NCBI RefSeq assembly: GCF_049309525.1
Contig: NC_133369.1
Location: 12,051,963-12,115,962, forward strand
DNA: 64,000 nt
Direction of reading: 5' to 3'
DNA from: Garra rufa
Lineage: Eukaryota > Chordata > Actinopteri > Cypriniformes > Cyprinidae
Shown here: positions 1 to 10,439 of the stretch, piece after piece
Layout: each line of letters starts with the position of its first letter
Position numbering within the stretch: position 1 is the first letter of the stretch
The notes under the pieces: model-generated
Told to the model about the DNA's origin: nothing
The model's input: the letters and a program-made list of their open reading frames with translations, nothing else
The model's database searches: none
Translations under genes and position numbers: made by a program

Positions 1-51
1 ACAGCGGCTAGTTTAACTGTTAAGGACAAACAAGATACTCATGAACAACTA

Positions 52-275
52 TCAAGAGTATGTAAACTTCAGAACTGGGTCATTTTTTATAAATTCAACT
101 ATTATTTTCTCCTGTGGACTATATGTAAATATCTTTTATGTGAAATATCTTACTCAGGTCGGTACTAAATAAAATAATAAGATGAATTTTGTATGATCCC
201 TCTTGTTTTGGTAAAATAATTAACATTTTGCAGATTTTACAAGGTGTATGTAAACTTTTGAACTTTTAAACTGTT
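52..275. repeat. Imperfect direct repeat in the intron upstream of the GIRK exon
   Basis: Two related stretches, each containing GTATGTAAACTT, occur at about 56 and 248 in the same orientation and bracket AT-rich DNA. The motif resembles the end of some Tc1-like MITEs, but here the ends are direct rather than inverted, so it is left unclassified. A short TAAA run follows at about 292-312. No exon is seen in 1-520. Confidence 0.3.
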
Positions 276-520
276 TATTAGTATCACTGTAAATAAATAA
301 ATAAATAAATAATCAACATTTCAAATTTTGCTCTTTGTCCCACTTTGGATTCAGATTATCAAGAGTCTCACTTCTTCTTGCCTCTAATTTTTTGTGTCAT
401 GCATAAACTATTCATGATTGTCCACACCATTGTCGTTTGGAATCAGGCTCTTCTTTTTTCACTGCTATTTTTGTTGACTTCTCTGTGCTCACGGCCATTT
501 TTCCCTGTTTTTTCCCGCAG

Positions 521-864
521 GAATGACATGTCAAGCCCGTAGCTCATACCTGAACTCAGAGGTGCTTTGGGGAGAGCGTTTCACCCCTGTGCTCTCGCTG
601 GAGGAGGGATTTTACGAGGTGGATTATGACACGTTCCATCACACCTATCCCGCACCAACCCCGTCCTGCTCCGCCCGGGAGCTGGCAGAACTGGCAAAGA
701 AAGGGGAAGCTATTCCTTTGCCCCCTATTTCACCTCCAGCAACCCTCGGAGAACCCCCAAGTCCGGAGGAGATGCCTGAGGAGGAGACCAAGGCAGATGA
801 AGAAGAAGCAGAAGAGACTGTTAGCAATGGTGATGTGAACAGAATGGAGTGTGTGCAAGAATGA
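521..864 (+). CDS. Last coding exon of a Kir3 (GIRK) inward rectifier K+ channel; gene partial, 5' part outside the window
   Basis: A pyrimidine-rich tract ending in CAG precedes 521. The first two bases, GA, complete a glycine codon. The frame then reads MTCQARSSYLNSEVLWGERF, then FYEVDYDTFH and PTPSCSARELAEL, stopping at 862-864. This is the C-terminal end of the cytoplasmic beta-sandwich plus the tail of Kir3 channels, which form tetrameric K+ channels opened by G-beta-gamma at the plasma membrane. The tail is Pro/Glu-rich and acidic (SPPATLGEPPSPEEMPEEE). It ends in ECVQE and so lacks the C-terminal ESKV PDZ ligand found on KCNJ6 and KCNJ9. The subtype is unresolved: the CSARELAE stretch resembles KCNJ9, an NGDVN stretch resembles KCNJ6, and the missing PDZ ligand resembles KCNJ5. 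An overlapping ORF beginning at 345 runs through the intron and is not coding. Confidence 0.9.
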
Positions 865-1269
865 GTTAACACATTGCAATCTCCAGTCTTCTGCTGCCCC
901 TGTGTGGCAGACGGATATATATGGAGATGCAGAAACTTATTTCAGCCACATAAACTGAGGAATAGCTACAAATCTCTATAGGCCTATAGGTCTACATTTT
1001 GCCATTGACCCCACACTGGTTCACACTTTTCAAGAATAGAACAAAAATGCAAACTTTAGGTGCGAAAATGCTCTTTCAGCTTGAATTTAAATGCAGTTTA
1101 TTTAAATAAGATGTGTATTTTGGCAGCTTTGTACTGTGATTGCTTAACACGCTACTGAGCTTGCATCATTGCTTTTGAGGTATTTATGAATTCAGTTTAT
1201 TTATAGAGATTAAGATGTATTATTATTATTGTTTCAGATGGTGCTTATAGCTACAATACAGTATTTTAT
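865..1269 (+). other. Probable 3' UTR of the GIRK gene and flank
   Basis: Directly follows the GIRK stop codon. No further splice-like coding sequence is seen. I could not identify a convincing nearby AATAAA, so the transcript end is unknown. Confidence 0.4.
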
Positions 1270-2704
1270 GAAAGCTTGTTTTCACCACAGAATAACAAAA
1301 AAGGGGAATTGTGACTATATCTCACAACTCTGACTTTTCTTTCTTGCAAATTTGAGAAAAAGTTTTTTTTCTGAGAAAAAGTAGTTTTAAAAAAGTCGTA
1401 ACTTTTCTTTTTATTCCGTGGGTGAAAAAAAATTAATTATATGGAAGCTTGTTTCTGCCATGGGATAAAAAAAAAAAAAGTAAAACTTTATCTCATCTAT
1501 TATTATTTATAATAAGTATTATTTATTATTTATCTGTTTGCAATTCTGAAGGAAAAAAAAATTGCGAGATATAGTCTGAATTGTGAGATATTCTGAGAAA
1601 AAGAAGTCAATAAAAAAAGTCGCTATTATTTTTTTTCTCTCTGTGGAATAATTTTTATTCTGTGAAAAAAAAACAATTGTAGGAAAGCTTGTTACTGCCA
1701 TTGGATACATTTTTTTAAAAGTCATTGCGACTTTTTATGTCAAATTGTGACTTTATCTCACAACTGGCTTTTTTTCTTGCAATTCTAAGGGAAAAAGAAA
1801 TGTCTGAATTGTGAGATATAAATGTACAATTCTGAGAAAAAGTCATGAAAAAAGTCACAAATCTATTTTTATTCCGTAAAAAAAAAACTGAATTGTATAG
1901 AAGCTTGTTTCTGCCATGGGATTTAAAATGTAAAAAGTCACTGCGACTTTTAATGTCATAATTTGACTCATAACTCAAATTTTTCTTGCAATTCTGAGAA
2001 AAAAAAAAGTGCAAAAAATTGCCTGAATTGTGAAAAAGTCACAATTCTTAGAAAGTCATGAAAAAAAAAAAATCACAATTCTATTTTTATTCTGTGAAAA
2101 AACAGAATTAAGTAATTAAAACTTTTTATATCAGAATTGTGACTTTATCTCACAACTCTCATTTTTTTTCTTGCAATTCTGAGAATTTTTTTTGCAAGAT
2201 TTGAGGTCTGAAAATAAAACAAAAATCACTTAACACGCTAATGTTTTTTTCTCAATTCTGAGAAAAAAGCTCATTAAAAAAGGTCGCAATTCATTTTTTA
2301 TTTTATTATAAAAATAATTAATTGTAAGAAACCTTGTCACTGCCATGGGATAAAAAAAATTAAGTAATTGTGACTTTTTATTTCATAATTCTAATTTTTT
2401 CTCACAGTTCTGAGAATATAAACTAAGAATTGCGAGATATATTAAAGTCAGAATTGCAAGATGTAGTAAGTGATTTTTGTTTTATTTCATGGTTAAAAAA
2501 AAAATTGTGAGGTGCAAACTTGGAATTGCAAGAAAATAGTTGGAAATATGAGATGTAAGCTCAGAATTGCAAGACATAAACTCGGTAATCTCAAAATTAT
2601 GACTTTTTTCCTCAGAATTCCAAGAATTCAAAGTCTGAATTGTTAAAGCTGCAATTTCCGTTTTTGTTGTTTATTTTTTTATCTCATGGCAGAAACAAGC
2701 TTCC
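1270..2704. repeat. Degenerate tandem array with inverted end (transposon-like)
   Basis: The phrase CTTGTTTCTGCCATGGGAT recurs with small changes near 1448, 1688, 1903 and 2332, a spacing of about 215-240 bases (one gap is double). Between copies are variants of 'AATTGTGAGATAT', 'TCTGAGAAAAAGTC' and 'TTTTTATTCCGTG'. The last copy, near 2684-2704, is inverted (ATGGCAGAAACAAGCTTCC), so the ends of the block face each other. This suggests a non-autonomous DNA element with internal repeats. The ORFs in this block are low-complexity and non-coding. Confidence 0.6.
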
Positions 2705-3402
2705 CTATCATTTTCTGTGTGAAACTGCTGAACAAACAAAAAAAACGTTTTTCATTTAATTAATGAAGGACATCACATTCCCTGTAAAGGGCGCGTTGAA
2801 TATGCATAGAATACGCTTCAAATTGCACATCATGTATGAAACTATACACACATGCTGTATAGAATATAGTAGATATAGCTGTGTTAGCAAACAGCGACCT
2901 CTGCTGTTAGTGGACTAGACTGACAATTTCAGTGAGATTTGCCAAAGTGGAAAGTGTCATGGTGGGAAATCCTTATTTAATTTCTTGGAATGACCGATAT
3001 GTAACATAAACACAAAAAGTTGGATATTAACACCCAACAAACAAACGCACAATGTAATTGTTGCTTGTTTATTTTATTTGAAATGTATGAAATGTACTGT
3101 AGCTAATATGAGATTCATTTAGTCATTTTCCATTGGCTATCTCCTGTCTGTCATTAATAGTTCCGCTTGAGAAACACCCTCACTGTTATTTATAGCTCTT
3201 CTTTAGTTGTTTTTGTTTGTTTTGTTGTTTTTTAACACTACATTTATTAAAATGTTTCTGTTTTATTTTACAATAAACTAATAATAAAGAGATTAAATAA
3301 AAAGATTATCCTTCTCAATGCGCTGTACTGTTTCTATGAGAGTATGAACTAACAATTATAATACAAAAAACATCTTTAACCCCCTGCAAAAAGATGAGTT
3401 CT
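2705..3402. other. Non-coding AT-rich DNA, no recognised feature
   Basis: No open coding sequence or clear repeat was recognised. An AATAAA at 3272-3277 could serve as a distal poly(A) signal for the GIRK gene, but nothing else supports that. Confidence 0.3.
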
Positions 3403-3498
3403 ACACTACCAGTCAAAAGTTTTTAAACAGTAAGATTTTTGATGTTTTTAAAGATGTTTCTTCTGCTCACCAAGCCTGCATTTGTTCGATCAAAAGCC
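3403..3498. mobile_element. Fragment of palindromic MITE family P
   Basis: Starts ACACTACCAGTCAAAAG and continues through CTTCTGCTCACCAAGCCTGC. The same opening occurs at 5361, 27187 and elsewhere in the window. The 3' part is missing. Confidence 0.6.
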
Positions 3499-3792
3499 TA
3501 AGTCCTAGTTTTGGTTTAAAGTCTGTGGACACCCAGCTGACTTCTATTTGTCTGTCCAAAAAGGTGGTATGACAGTGGTAATATGTACATAACATACGGT
3601 AGTACAAAATAGATATCACTTTTGTGTAGGTATGTAGTCTTTTATAAACTATAACTATACTACTAAAATAATACTATTGTATTCCTATGAATCTCAGCCA
3701 AAAGATAGTTCGCCCAAAAATCTCATGTCGTTCCAAACCAGTAAGACCTTTGTTCATCTTCAAAACACAAATATTACAAATACAGGAGCTTT

Positions 3793-4107
3793 TTTTTTTT
3801 TTTATTGAACAATGTCAAAACATTCAATACAGGTCAGTTCCAACAAATGCAAAGGAAATTTCAAAAGCTAGGGGGAGATATAAACAACATCATACGAATA
3901 CATTAAAGGATGTACAGGCTTGCACAATTCGCATAGCTTTTTGTTTCTTTGAGGGCAATATGGACTCAATATAATGTTTCACTTCATTTTTAAATGCAAT
4001 AAAACATGGATTTTTACCTGAAAATTTACATTTATGAAAATGAAATTTGGCCATTAAAATAAAGAAATTAATTAAAAATGTGTGGGTCTGTTTGTCTCTA
4101 GTGTTTT
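3793..4107 (-). mobile_element. L1-like LINE 3' fragment with 10-bp target duplication
   Basis: The insert is flanked by CAGGAGCTTT at 3783-3792 and again at 4108-4117. Its + strand begins with a long T run, so read on the minus strand it ends in AATAAA plus poly(A), as a LINE 3' end does. The minus-strand translation just upstream of the 3' UTR includes FHFHKCKFSG and NEVKHYIES. These resemble the C-terminal end of ORF2 in fish L1-like elements, an assignment made from memory of the family. The element landed inside an older family-T MITE fragment (about 3700-4150), whose two halves resume on either side. Confidence 0.65.
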
Positions 4108-4862
4108 CAGGAGCTTTCTAACCCTGAATAGAGGTTTGCATTTACGTCATGATTTGGTCAGTTACCCGGATACACAGCCATATTTAGCGATAATTGGATA
4201 TGAACAACAGCATTTATTGCACGGTTAATGTACTTCTGAATATGTTGTTCTGCTCATTTATGCTGTCTAAACCACGGAAAAAATGTGTGGAAGTGGCTAA
4301 ATCATATAGAGAAGGACTTAGTAAGCAGGAATATGTTGACTATTTGATTATTAACTAAAGTTAATAGGTAGCAAAGATCAGTGTTGGGGAAAGTTACTTT
4401 TGCATTACAATATTGAGTTACTCCCTAAAAAAGTAACTAGTTACTTTTTATGGAAAGTAATACGTTACTTTTGCGTTACTTTTTAAATCTGGGCCGGGCT
4501 TGCTTGTTTGTTTTTAATATAAAAAGTTCTATTTTTGGCAAATGTAAAAGCCTTTTCACAGGCTTACAGGAAAGTAAATTCACGTCTGTACAGTAGACCG
4601 CAAAAGAAAAAATGCAAACTCGTCAACAATAAAAAAGAAAAAAAAAGAAAACATATGTTAGATTATCTTTTGCTTTTAATTTTATAATTAATTTTTGCTT
4701 ATTAGTATGGATGAATTGGATCATCGAAGGTCGGCAGCAAAGACACTGGTTAATAAAATGGGATTAAATACATAAAGGATATTTGTATTATTTAACATAT
4801 TTAATTATTGCAGGTTTGCGATGAATTTCACTATTTCTACACTGTAAAAAGTTTGCTGTAAA

Positions 4863-4910
4863 TTTTACAGTAACTTACTGGCAGCTGGATGCCAGTAAGT
4901 TACTGTAAAA
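4863..4910. repeat. Perfect hairpin near the element's left end
   Basis: Two 21-base arms (4863-4883 and 4890-4910) are exact reverse complements around the six-base loop GCTGGA. The arms contain the ACAGTA motif repeated at the element's subterminal ends. A cruciform of this kind could be a transposase-binding or end-recognition structure; that is inference. Confidence 0.8.
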
Positions 4911-5070
4911 ATGTTTACAGTATTATTACTGTAAGTGCATATACAGTACTAAAACTTCTTTACTGTAATTTAATTTACAGTATTTTTACTGTAATTTCAT
5001 TTACAGCATTTTTACTGTATCTTCAATTACAGTATTTTTACTGTATTTTCAATTACAGTATCAGTACTAT
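4911..5070. repeat. Subterminal short tandem repeats
   Basis: About five units of roughly 25-30 bases each combine ATTTACAGTA, a TTTTT spacer and ACTGTA. They sit immediately inside the hairpin. Confidence 0.7.
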
Positions 5071-5360
5071 AGAGTTTATTTTCATTTATTTTTAACATTT
5101 TTTACCTGTAAAAACAATCCAATTGTCATACAGCACTGTAATTCAAGATTTTTACCACCCCAACCCCATAAAAATCACAATAACTCATAAGCATTAGTTC
5201 TGATAATATTCTTTTTAATTGTTGAACATTTTCTTTTTAAAAGTACAAATTACAAATATTGACCTCTAGGATACAGCAGAAAAAAGGGCATCACCACAGT
5301 CCCCTGGAGACTTTGTATCATGGCAAACATACACATACTGAAAAGCAAAAATAAGTAAGT

Positions 5361-6116
5361 ACACTACCAGTCATAAGATTTTTTTAAAGAATTCTCTTCT
5401 GCTCACCAAGCCTGCATTATTTTGATCCAAATTACAGCAAAAGCATTAAAATTGTGATAAATTATATAAATTAACTGCTATTTGAATATATTTTACAATT
5501 TAATTTATTCCTTTGATCAAAGCTGAATTTTCAGCATCATTACTCGTCTTCAGTATCACATGATCCTTCAGAAATCATTCTAGATATATATATATATATA
5601 TATATATAATTTAATTTTTTTTTAATTTTCAGGATTCTTTGATGAATAGAAAGATATTATTTAGCAAGGATGATTTAAATTGATCAAATGTGATGATAAA
5701 GACATTCATAATGTTACAAACTTATATTTCAGATATTTCAGATAAATGCTGTTTATCTGAACTTTCTATTCATCAAAGAAACCTGAAAAAAATCTACTCC
5801 ACTGTTTTTAGCATTATAATAATTTCAGCAACATCATAATAATAGTTTTTGAGCAGAAAATCAAATTATTAGAATGATTTCTGAAGGATCATGTGACTGC
5901 AGCAATGATGCTAAAAATTTTGCTTTGATCACAGAAATAATTTACATTTTAAAATATATTAAAAAAGAAAACAGTTATTTTAAATAATAAAAAGGGTTCA
6001 AAAGTGTACTGTGTTTGCTGTACTTTGGATCAAATGAATGCAGGCTTAGTGAGCAGAAGAGACCTACTTTAAAAACATTTAAAATCTTACCGTTCAAAAG
6101 TTTTGTCTGGTAGTGT
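5361..6116. mobile_element. Palindromic MITE family P, full-length copy
   Basis: The terminal inverted repeats ACACTACCAG and CTGGTAGTGT close a 756-base element. Its halves are loosely complementary, for example CTCTTCTGCTCACCAAGCCTGC on the left against GCAGGCTTAGTGAGCAGAAGAG on the right. A (TA)n run lies at about 5585-5610. It is nested in the CACTG element. Confidence 0.8.
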
Positions 6117-7130
6117 AAATACAATAAAATCATACAGTAAAAATGAGTTTGTGTTAAATTTGAGTAATTTTGAATTAAAGTTGACAAGCTCTCTGATGAG
6201 AAACAGCAGAATGGGATTCGGGCTGATGCTTGTTGTTTGCACCCTCCTTCCAGAAGTCCATCTGATCTGTGACTGTCAATGCATTTGCTGCCACAAAGGT
6301 TGACTGTCTGAACGAACCTGCAAGCACAAGAAAAAAAATATATTTTTTTTTAAAGCAGTGTTTATAGAATTTGCCTCAACTGTCCAACTTGATGCTGTAT
6401 GCATTTTTTAAAAAACATTATATACTACATATGAACGCTGTAGTGAGAAAAACTGAAGAAACATTTTATTGAAATTTTTTATAAAGATGGATGGGCCAGT
6501 GAATCACTGATTCAAGGTGTTTAAAAAAGGTAAATTCATTCAGTAATGAAACACTGCTGTGTGCAGAGACGCAAGACATGGCTTTGTTTAAAACCGTTTT
6601 TACTAAATGGACAAAATTACTAAAGACAATATTTTCTTCATAATTTAAATCACTTAATATTACATTCTTGTTTATTGAATTCTGATACTAGTAAAGTCTG
6701 CCACAGACCATGCTAAATGCTAACCAATCTGTTCATATAAACATTCTAATAGCATGTGTGTTTCCTAGAAAGTCTGTGCATATAATAAACCTACTATGAT
6801 TAAAAATCTCTATTTGTTGCTTTACAGTAACAATAATCTGAATTGACAGACGGTAAGATGATTGCTATTATGAATTTAAAGGTTACAGTAAATTAAAGAT
6901 ACCTGAAGCAGCTGCATTTTGCTGTTTAAATGCTGATTTAATAGAAATAATTTTAAGCGCATGCAAACCCGATCTTGATGTGACAAGACATGGTAATAAA
7001 AAACATTCCCAGGAAATAAATACCTTACAAATGTGTACTTTAATAACAATATAACTTGCTTAGGATAAAAGCATCTGAAAAAAATGCATGAATGTAAATG
7101 CAATGTAAAACAAAATGTGTTTTGGGTTAC

Positions 7131-8188
7131 CTAATTCTGCATGTCTGTAAAATGGACAGCTGTATGATGATTCTGCCCCTGATGGTCAGCATCCAGTTTG
7201 TGCTTAGAGAAATCTCCTGTAACAGACAGTGTCACAACACCCTTTTAGTGTTACTATAGTTTATGATCAGAAAAGACAACTACTGTAGAGTAATAAAATT
7301 TACATTTTTAATAAAATAAGCATTTATCATATTTATTAGCAAAACTTGCTATATTAATATATTGCTAGCTCGTTACTCTCTTTAAAAAGTTAACCTGTTC
7401 TGCAAGTCAGTGGAGAACAGCAGCCTGTGGCTAATTTGGCTAATTTAGTAACGTTAACATTAACTTAGTTAAATTGATGGAAGGGGAAGCTCACCTGTTG
7501 TTTGCACCGCGACGACGGCAATCACCAGAAAAGACTCTAATACACCTCCGATGCAGACGACATGACCACGAGACCACAAACTTGAAAATAAAACACAAAA
7601 GATGCAGTTAACCGCGGTGTTCAGTTTTACCTCAGTGTTTCATGTTAGCGCGCTGTTTATGTCACGTCTGTCACTGAAGGGACCGTCTATAAAGTTACAT
7701 TCGACATTCATACACACATTTCTTACTTAAACATCATTTGAAGAGAATTACCTTGCTAGCTATAAAGAGGCAGCGTTTAAAAGATATTATGCTGCTCTGT
7801 GACTAACGTTAAGTTTGTCAACTTCGGCTTACTGACATTATTAGCTTACCAGTTCATTATCGTCGATACTATGGCAGTCATTCACAGAAGAAGATCCAAA
7901 ATACACCTCCGCGCTCCGACGTTACAGACGACATCCAGACCAGAAACTTGAAAATAACAAACAAAAGAAGGGCTTGAAAATACAGTTTAAAATCTCCACA
8001 GAAACAGTGATGTTGCTTAACGCACTTTACCTCAGTATTTCACCTCAGTTTGCTGTTAAGCTTGAGTAAGGGCTCGTCAGACGAACTAACTTGCATTAAA
8101 GGGCAGCCGAATATACAAACGTGTTTCTCAGTTTAAATAAAGTTTATTTCGACTAATATAGGTCACCTTAATTTACTCACCAGTCCAT
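7131..8188 (-). CDS. Candidate spliced 59-residue ORF inside a transposon (minus strand)
   Basis: Read on the minus strand, three exons join in phase. Exon 1 is 8188-8181 (ATGGACTG, then GTGAGT; good start context AACATGG). Exon 2 is 7580-7495 (acceptor ...TTTTCAAG, donor GTGAGC). Exon 3 is 7216-7131 (acceptor ...TGTTACAG), with the TAG stop as its last codon just before GTAACC. The protein starts MDCLWSRGHVVCIGG, has a hydrophobic stretch (FLVIAVVAV) and a polar His-rich tail ending TDMQN. I do not recognise it. A GC-rich patch (GGCGCCGCC) lies just upstream of the ATG and could be a promoter. It lies wholly within the CACTG element, so it may be transposon cargo, a captured gene fragment or a spliced non-coding RNA. 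The splice sites are seen; expression is unknown. Confidence 0.4.
7850..7946 (-). other. Duplicated exon-like block (minus strand)
   Basis: Bounded by a TTTTCAAG acceptor and a GTAAGC donor, and clearly related to the block at 7495-7580: both start TTT-TGGTCT, share ATGTCGTCTG, then GGAGGTGTATT. Used after the ATGGACTG exon it would hit TAA after nine codons, so it would truncate the small ORF. It looks like a tandem exon duplication. Confidence 0.4.
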
Positions 8189-8861
8189 GTTTTCACCGTT
8201 ATGGCGGCGCCCCGGCCGTCAGTCAGAAAAAAAAGGCTACCGACATGAAAAACACAATGAATATTGTTAGTTTGCTGTTAACAAGTGAAAACAAATTAAA
8301 ATTGTTCAGTTTTTCATAAAACAGAAATAATATACTAACCTTTTTGTCGAGTTATTGATGCAACATTTCTCTTTTGTCCTTTTTACCGCCACTTCCTCTC
8401 AACAGGAGAAAAAAAAATCTCCCTTGCCATTGGTCAATTTTTCGCGGGCAAGTTCACTACTGTAAACGGATTTACAGTAGTGGAGAATTACAGTAGTGAT
8501 CATATATTTTCCCATAATCCTTTGCAGTTTACAGTAAAATACTGTATATACATTTTACAGTATCTTACTGTAGATATTACAGTAAAATACTGTTCAAATT
8601 ACAAAAATCGGTTACAGTGTATTCATTTTGAAGAAATGCTGTATCTGTTTTTTTAGTGAGTGAGATTATTTTTTTGCATGTTCACATTTATTCTAGAACT
8701 AAAGTAACATCTTACAATTTCTCTCAACATGGGGACAGGAGAGCTTTTAATCAATAAATGGGGGCGGGAGTAACTGGCATTACTTATTTGAAAAAAAAAA
8801 GTAACTCAGATATTTTCTTGTCAATTAAAAGGTATTGCGTTACTTTACTATAGTTACTTAA

Positions 8862-9576
8862 AGGAACACTGGAAATAGGCTCATTCTCCAACTCCCCCCG
8901 AGTGAATAAATTGAGTTTTACCGTTTTGAAATCCATTCAGCCGTTTTCCTGTTCTGGCTATAACACTTTTAGCATAGCTTAGCATAGATCATTGAATACT
9001 ATTAGACCAATAGCATCGCGTTCAGAAATGACCAACAAGTTTCGATATTTGTCCTATTTAAAACTTGACTTTTCTATAGTTATATCGTTTACTAAGACCG
9101 GTGGAAAATGTAAAGCTGCGATTTTCTAGGCCGAAAAGATTAGGAACTACAGGCACAGTAATATCACGCAGCACATGTGTAAATGCTAACCTAGCTGGGA
9201 ATTGATTTCAGGCACTGCGTGATATTACTGCGCCTGCTGTGTCCATATTACGGCAGCAAACTTCCTTGACTATTACGCCGGAATGGGAGTGTAGTTCCTA
9301 ATCTTATCGGCCTAGAAAATCGCAGCTTTACATTTTCCGCTGGTATTAGTACACGATATAACTACAGAACAGTCAAGTTTTAAATAGGACAAATATCAAA
9401 ACTCGTTGGTCATTTTTGAACGCGATGCTATTGGTCTCATAGGATTCAATGATCTATGCTAAGCTATGCTAAAAGTGATATCGCCAGAACAGGAATGGCT
9501 GAATGGATTTCAAAACGGTAAAAATCAACTTATTAACTCAGGGTGAACCTATTTCCAAAAAAAGTGAAGTGTTCCT
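8862..9576. mobile_element. TTAA-flanked palindromic element (AGGAACACT ends)
   Basis: The element is bounded by TTAA at 8858-8861 and 9577-9580, starts AGGAACACTGG and ends AGTGTTCCT. The arms are long inverted repeats, for example GTTTTGAAATCCATTCAG against CTGAATGGATTTCAAAAC. TTAA targeting fits piggyBac or Kolobok-type non-autonomous elements. No coding sequence. Confidence 0.75.
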
Positions 9577-9708
9577 TTAAAAGTTATATAATTATAAAAT
9601 ATTATTACATAACTTGCGTTACTTGTAATGCGTTACCCCCAACACTGGTAAAGATACATACAAAAATATTAATTAAAATATTAGCCTAATATTTCACCTA
9701 CCTGACCG

Positions 9709-9921
9709 TTAATGATAAGAACAAACACAAATGTTGTCAAGAATTTTACCCTGGAAATCCTGGTTCAGTTTGGCCAACAAACACCTTTTGTTCCTCAGAC
9801 AGTTTTTACACTCTTCTCCTCGATTTGTTATAACTTTTGGCAGTCTATATTGCTCCAAATGTTTTTCCCGGTCTAAGCGATTAGTACAGCCCAAAACATG
9901 ACAATAATTGACCATTTTCAT
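9709..9921 (-). pseudogene. THAP zinc-finger exon, decayed
   Basis: The minus-strand frame begins MKMVNYCHVLGCTNR, has YRLPKV and ends NICVCSYH. This is the C-x4-C ... C-x2-H zinc ligand pattern of THAP domains, which occur in P-element-type transposases and host transcription factors. The tryptophan expected before the 'LAKL' stretch is absent. A TAA stop follows directly after the last zinc-ligand His, where THAP domains have HF; beyond it the sequence CGGTCAG with GTAGGT could be an old exon end. It lies between a hAT end and a MITE and points away from fbl, so it is probably a transposon or gene remnant. Confidence 0.65.
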
Positions 9922-10007
9922 CGAGTTTCGTTCGGTTCAGTGGCATTGTTTACGTTTAGTGCCGCCAATGTGGCCAATTGATGAAGCGTCGTGAAAACAC
10001 TATACAT

Positions 10008-10375
10008 ATAGACCTTTTTCCTGAACACGGAAGTAAGTCCGACTCTTAACTGAAAGAATGCTTTGCATTTCCGGTCTGCATTGTTTCTAGTCACATTAAG
10101 GTATATTCTGAGCTAATAAACTGATGTTAAACCTATTCAAATGTTTTTAAAAAGCACATGGCTCCATCACTTGGCAATGTCGCAATGACCGTCATTTGTC
10201 AGTGCCTCACTTTCATGAGTGTGTAGATGACACGAAGCAGCCGACGTTAGCTACATTAAAAACAGTTGGACGCTATTTGAATGGGTTCCTATGGAAACCG
10301 GAACAAAAAAGCATTCAATCTGACTTTAGAATTCGTAATGGCGGCGCTCATCGTTTACTCAGGAAAAAGGTCTAT
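10008..10375. mobile_element. Short inverted-repeat element upstream of fbl
   Basis: The ends ATAGACCTTTTTCCTGA and TCAGGAAAAAGGTCTAT are exact inverted repeats 368 bases apart. There is no coding capacity. It ends about 310 bases upstream of the fibrillarin start codon. Confidence 0.75.
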
Positions 10376-10439
10376 ACGAAGGTCTTTTTGAAATGTTGAA
10401 GTGTTTGAAATGACATTTCATCAATGACTGTTTTTTTAT

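Larger units (their letters stand above)
4840..8619. mobile_element. CACTG...CAGTG element with subterminal ACAGTA/TACTGT repeats
   Basis: Starts CACTGTAAAAAG and ends GGTTACAGTG, with TA on both sides. Both subterminal regions are packed with TTTACAGTA/TACTGTAAA motifs (about 4850-5065 and 8456-8600). The ends recall CACTA/EnSpm elements, which usually make 3-bp duplications, so the superfamily is uncertain. No transposase was recognised. The interior holds a family-P MITE and a minus-strand series of exon-like blocks, described separately. Confidence 0.55.
4379..9647. mobile_element. hAT-like element, 5.27 kb, carrying nested elements
   Basis: The left end is CAGTGTTGGGG and the right end is CCCCCAACACTG, with inward runs of 'AGTAAC', 'GTTACTTT' and 'GCGTTAC' near both termini. 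The flanking 8-mers are GCAAAGAT (4371-4378) and GTAAAGAT (9648-9655), an 8-bp target duplication with one mismatch, as expected for hAT elements. No hAT transposase was seen. The interior is filled by the CACTG...CAGTG element (4840-8619) and a TTAA-flanked palindrome (8862-9576), so the original core was probably a short non-autonomous element. Confidence 0.65.

Noticed and set aside
345..542. ORF ending in the GIRK exon
   Set aside because: It runs through the intron and across the splice acceptor in a different frame from the conserved channel sequence.
4200..4364. 54-codon + strand ORF with a basic stretch (KPRKKCVEVAKSYREGL)
   Set aside because: Looks mildly protein-like but I could not place it in a family, no splice partner is evident, and it sits beside transposon ends. 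Not called as a gene.
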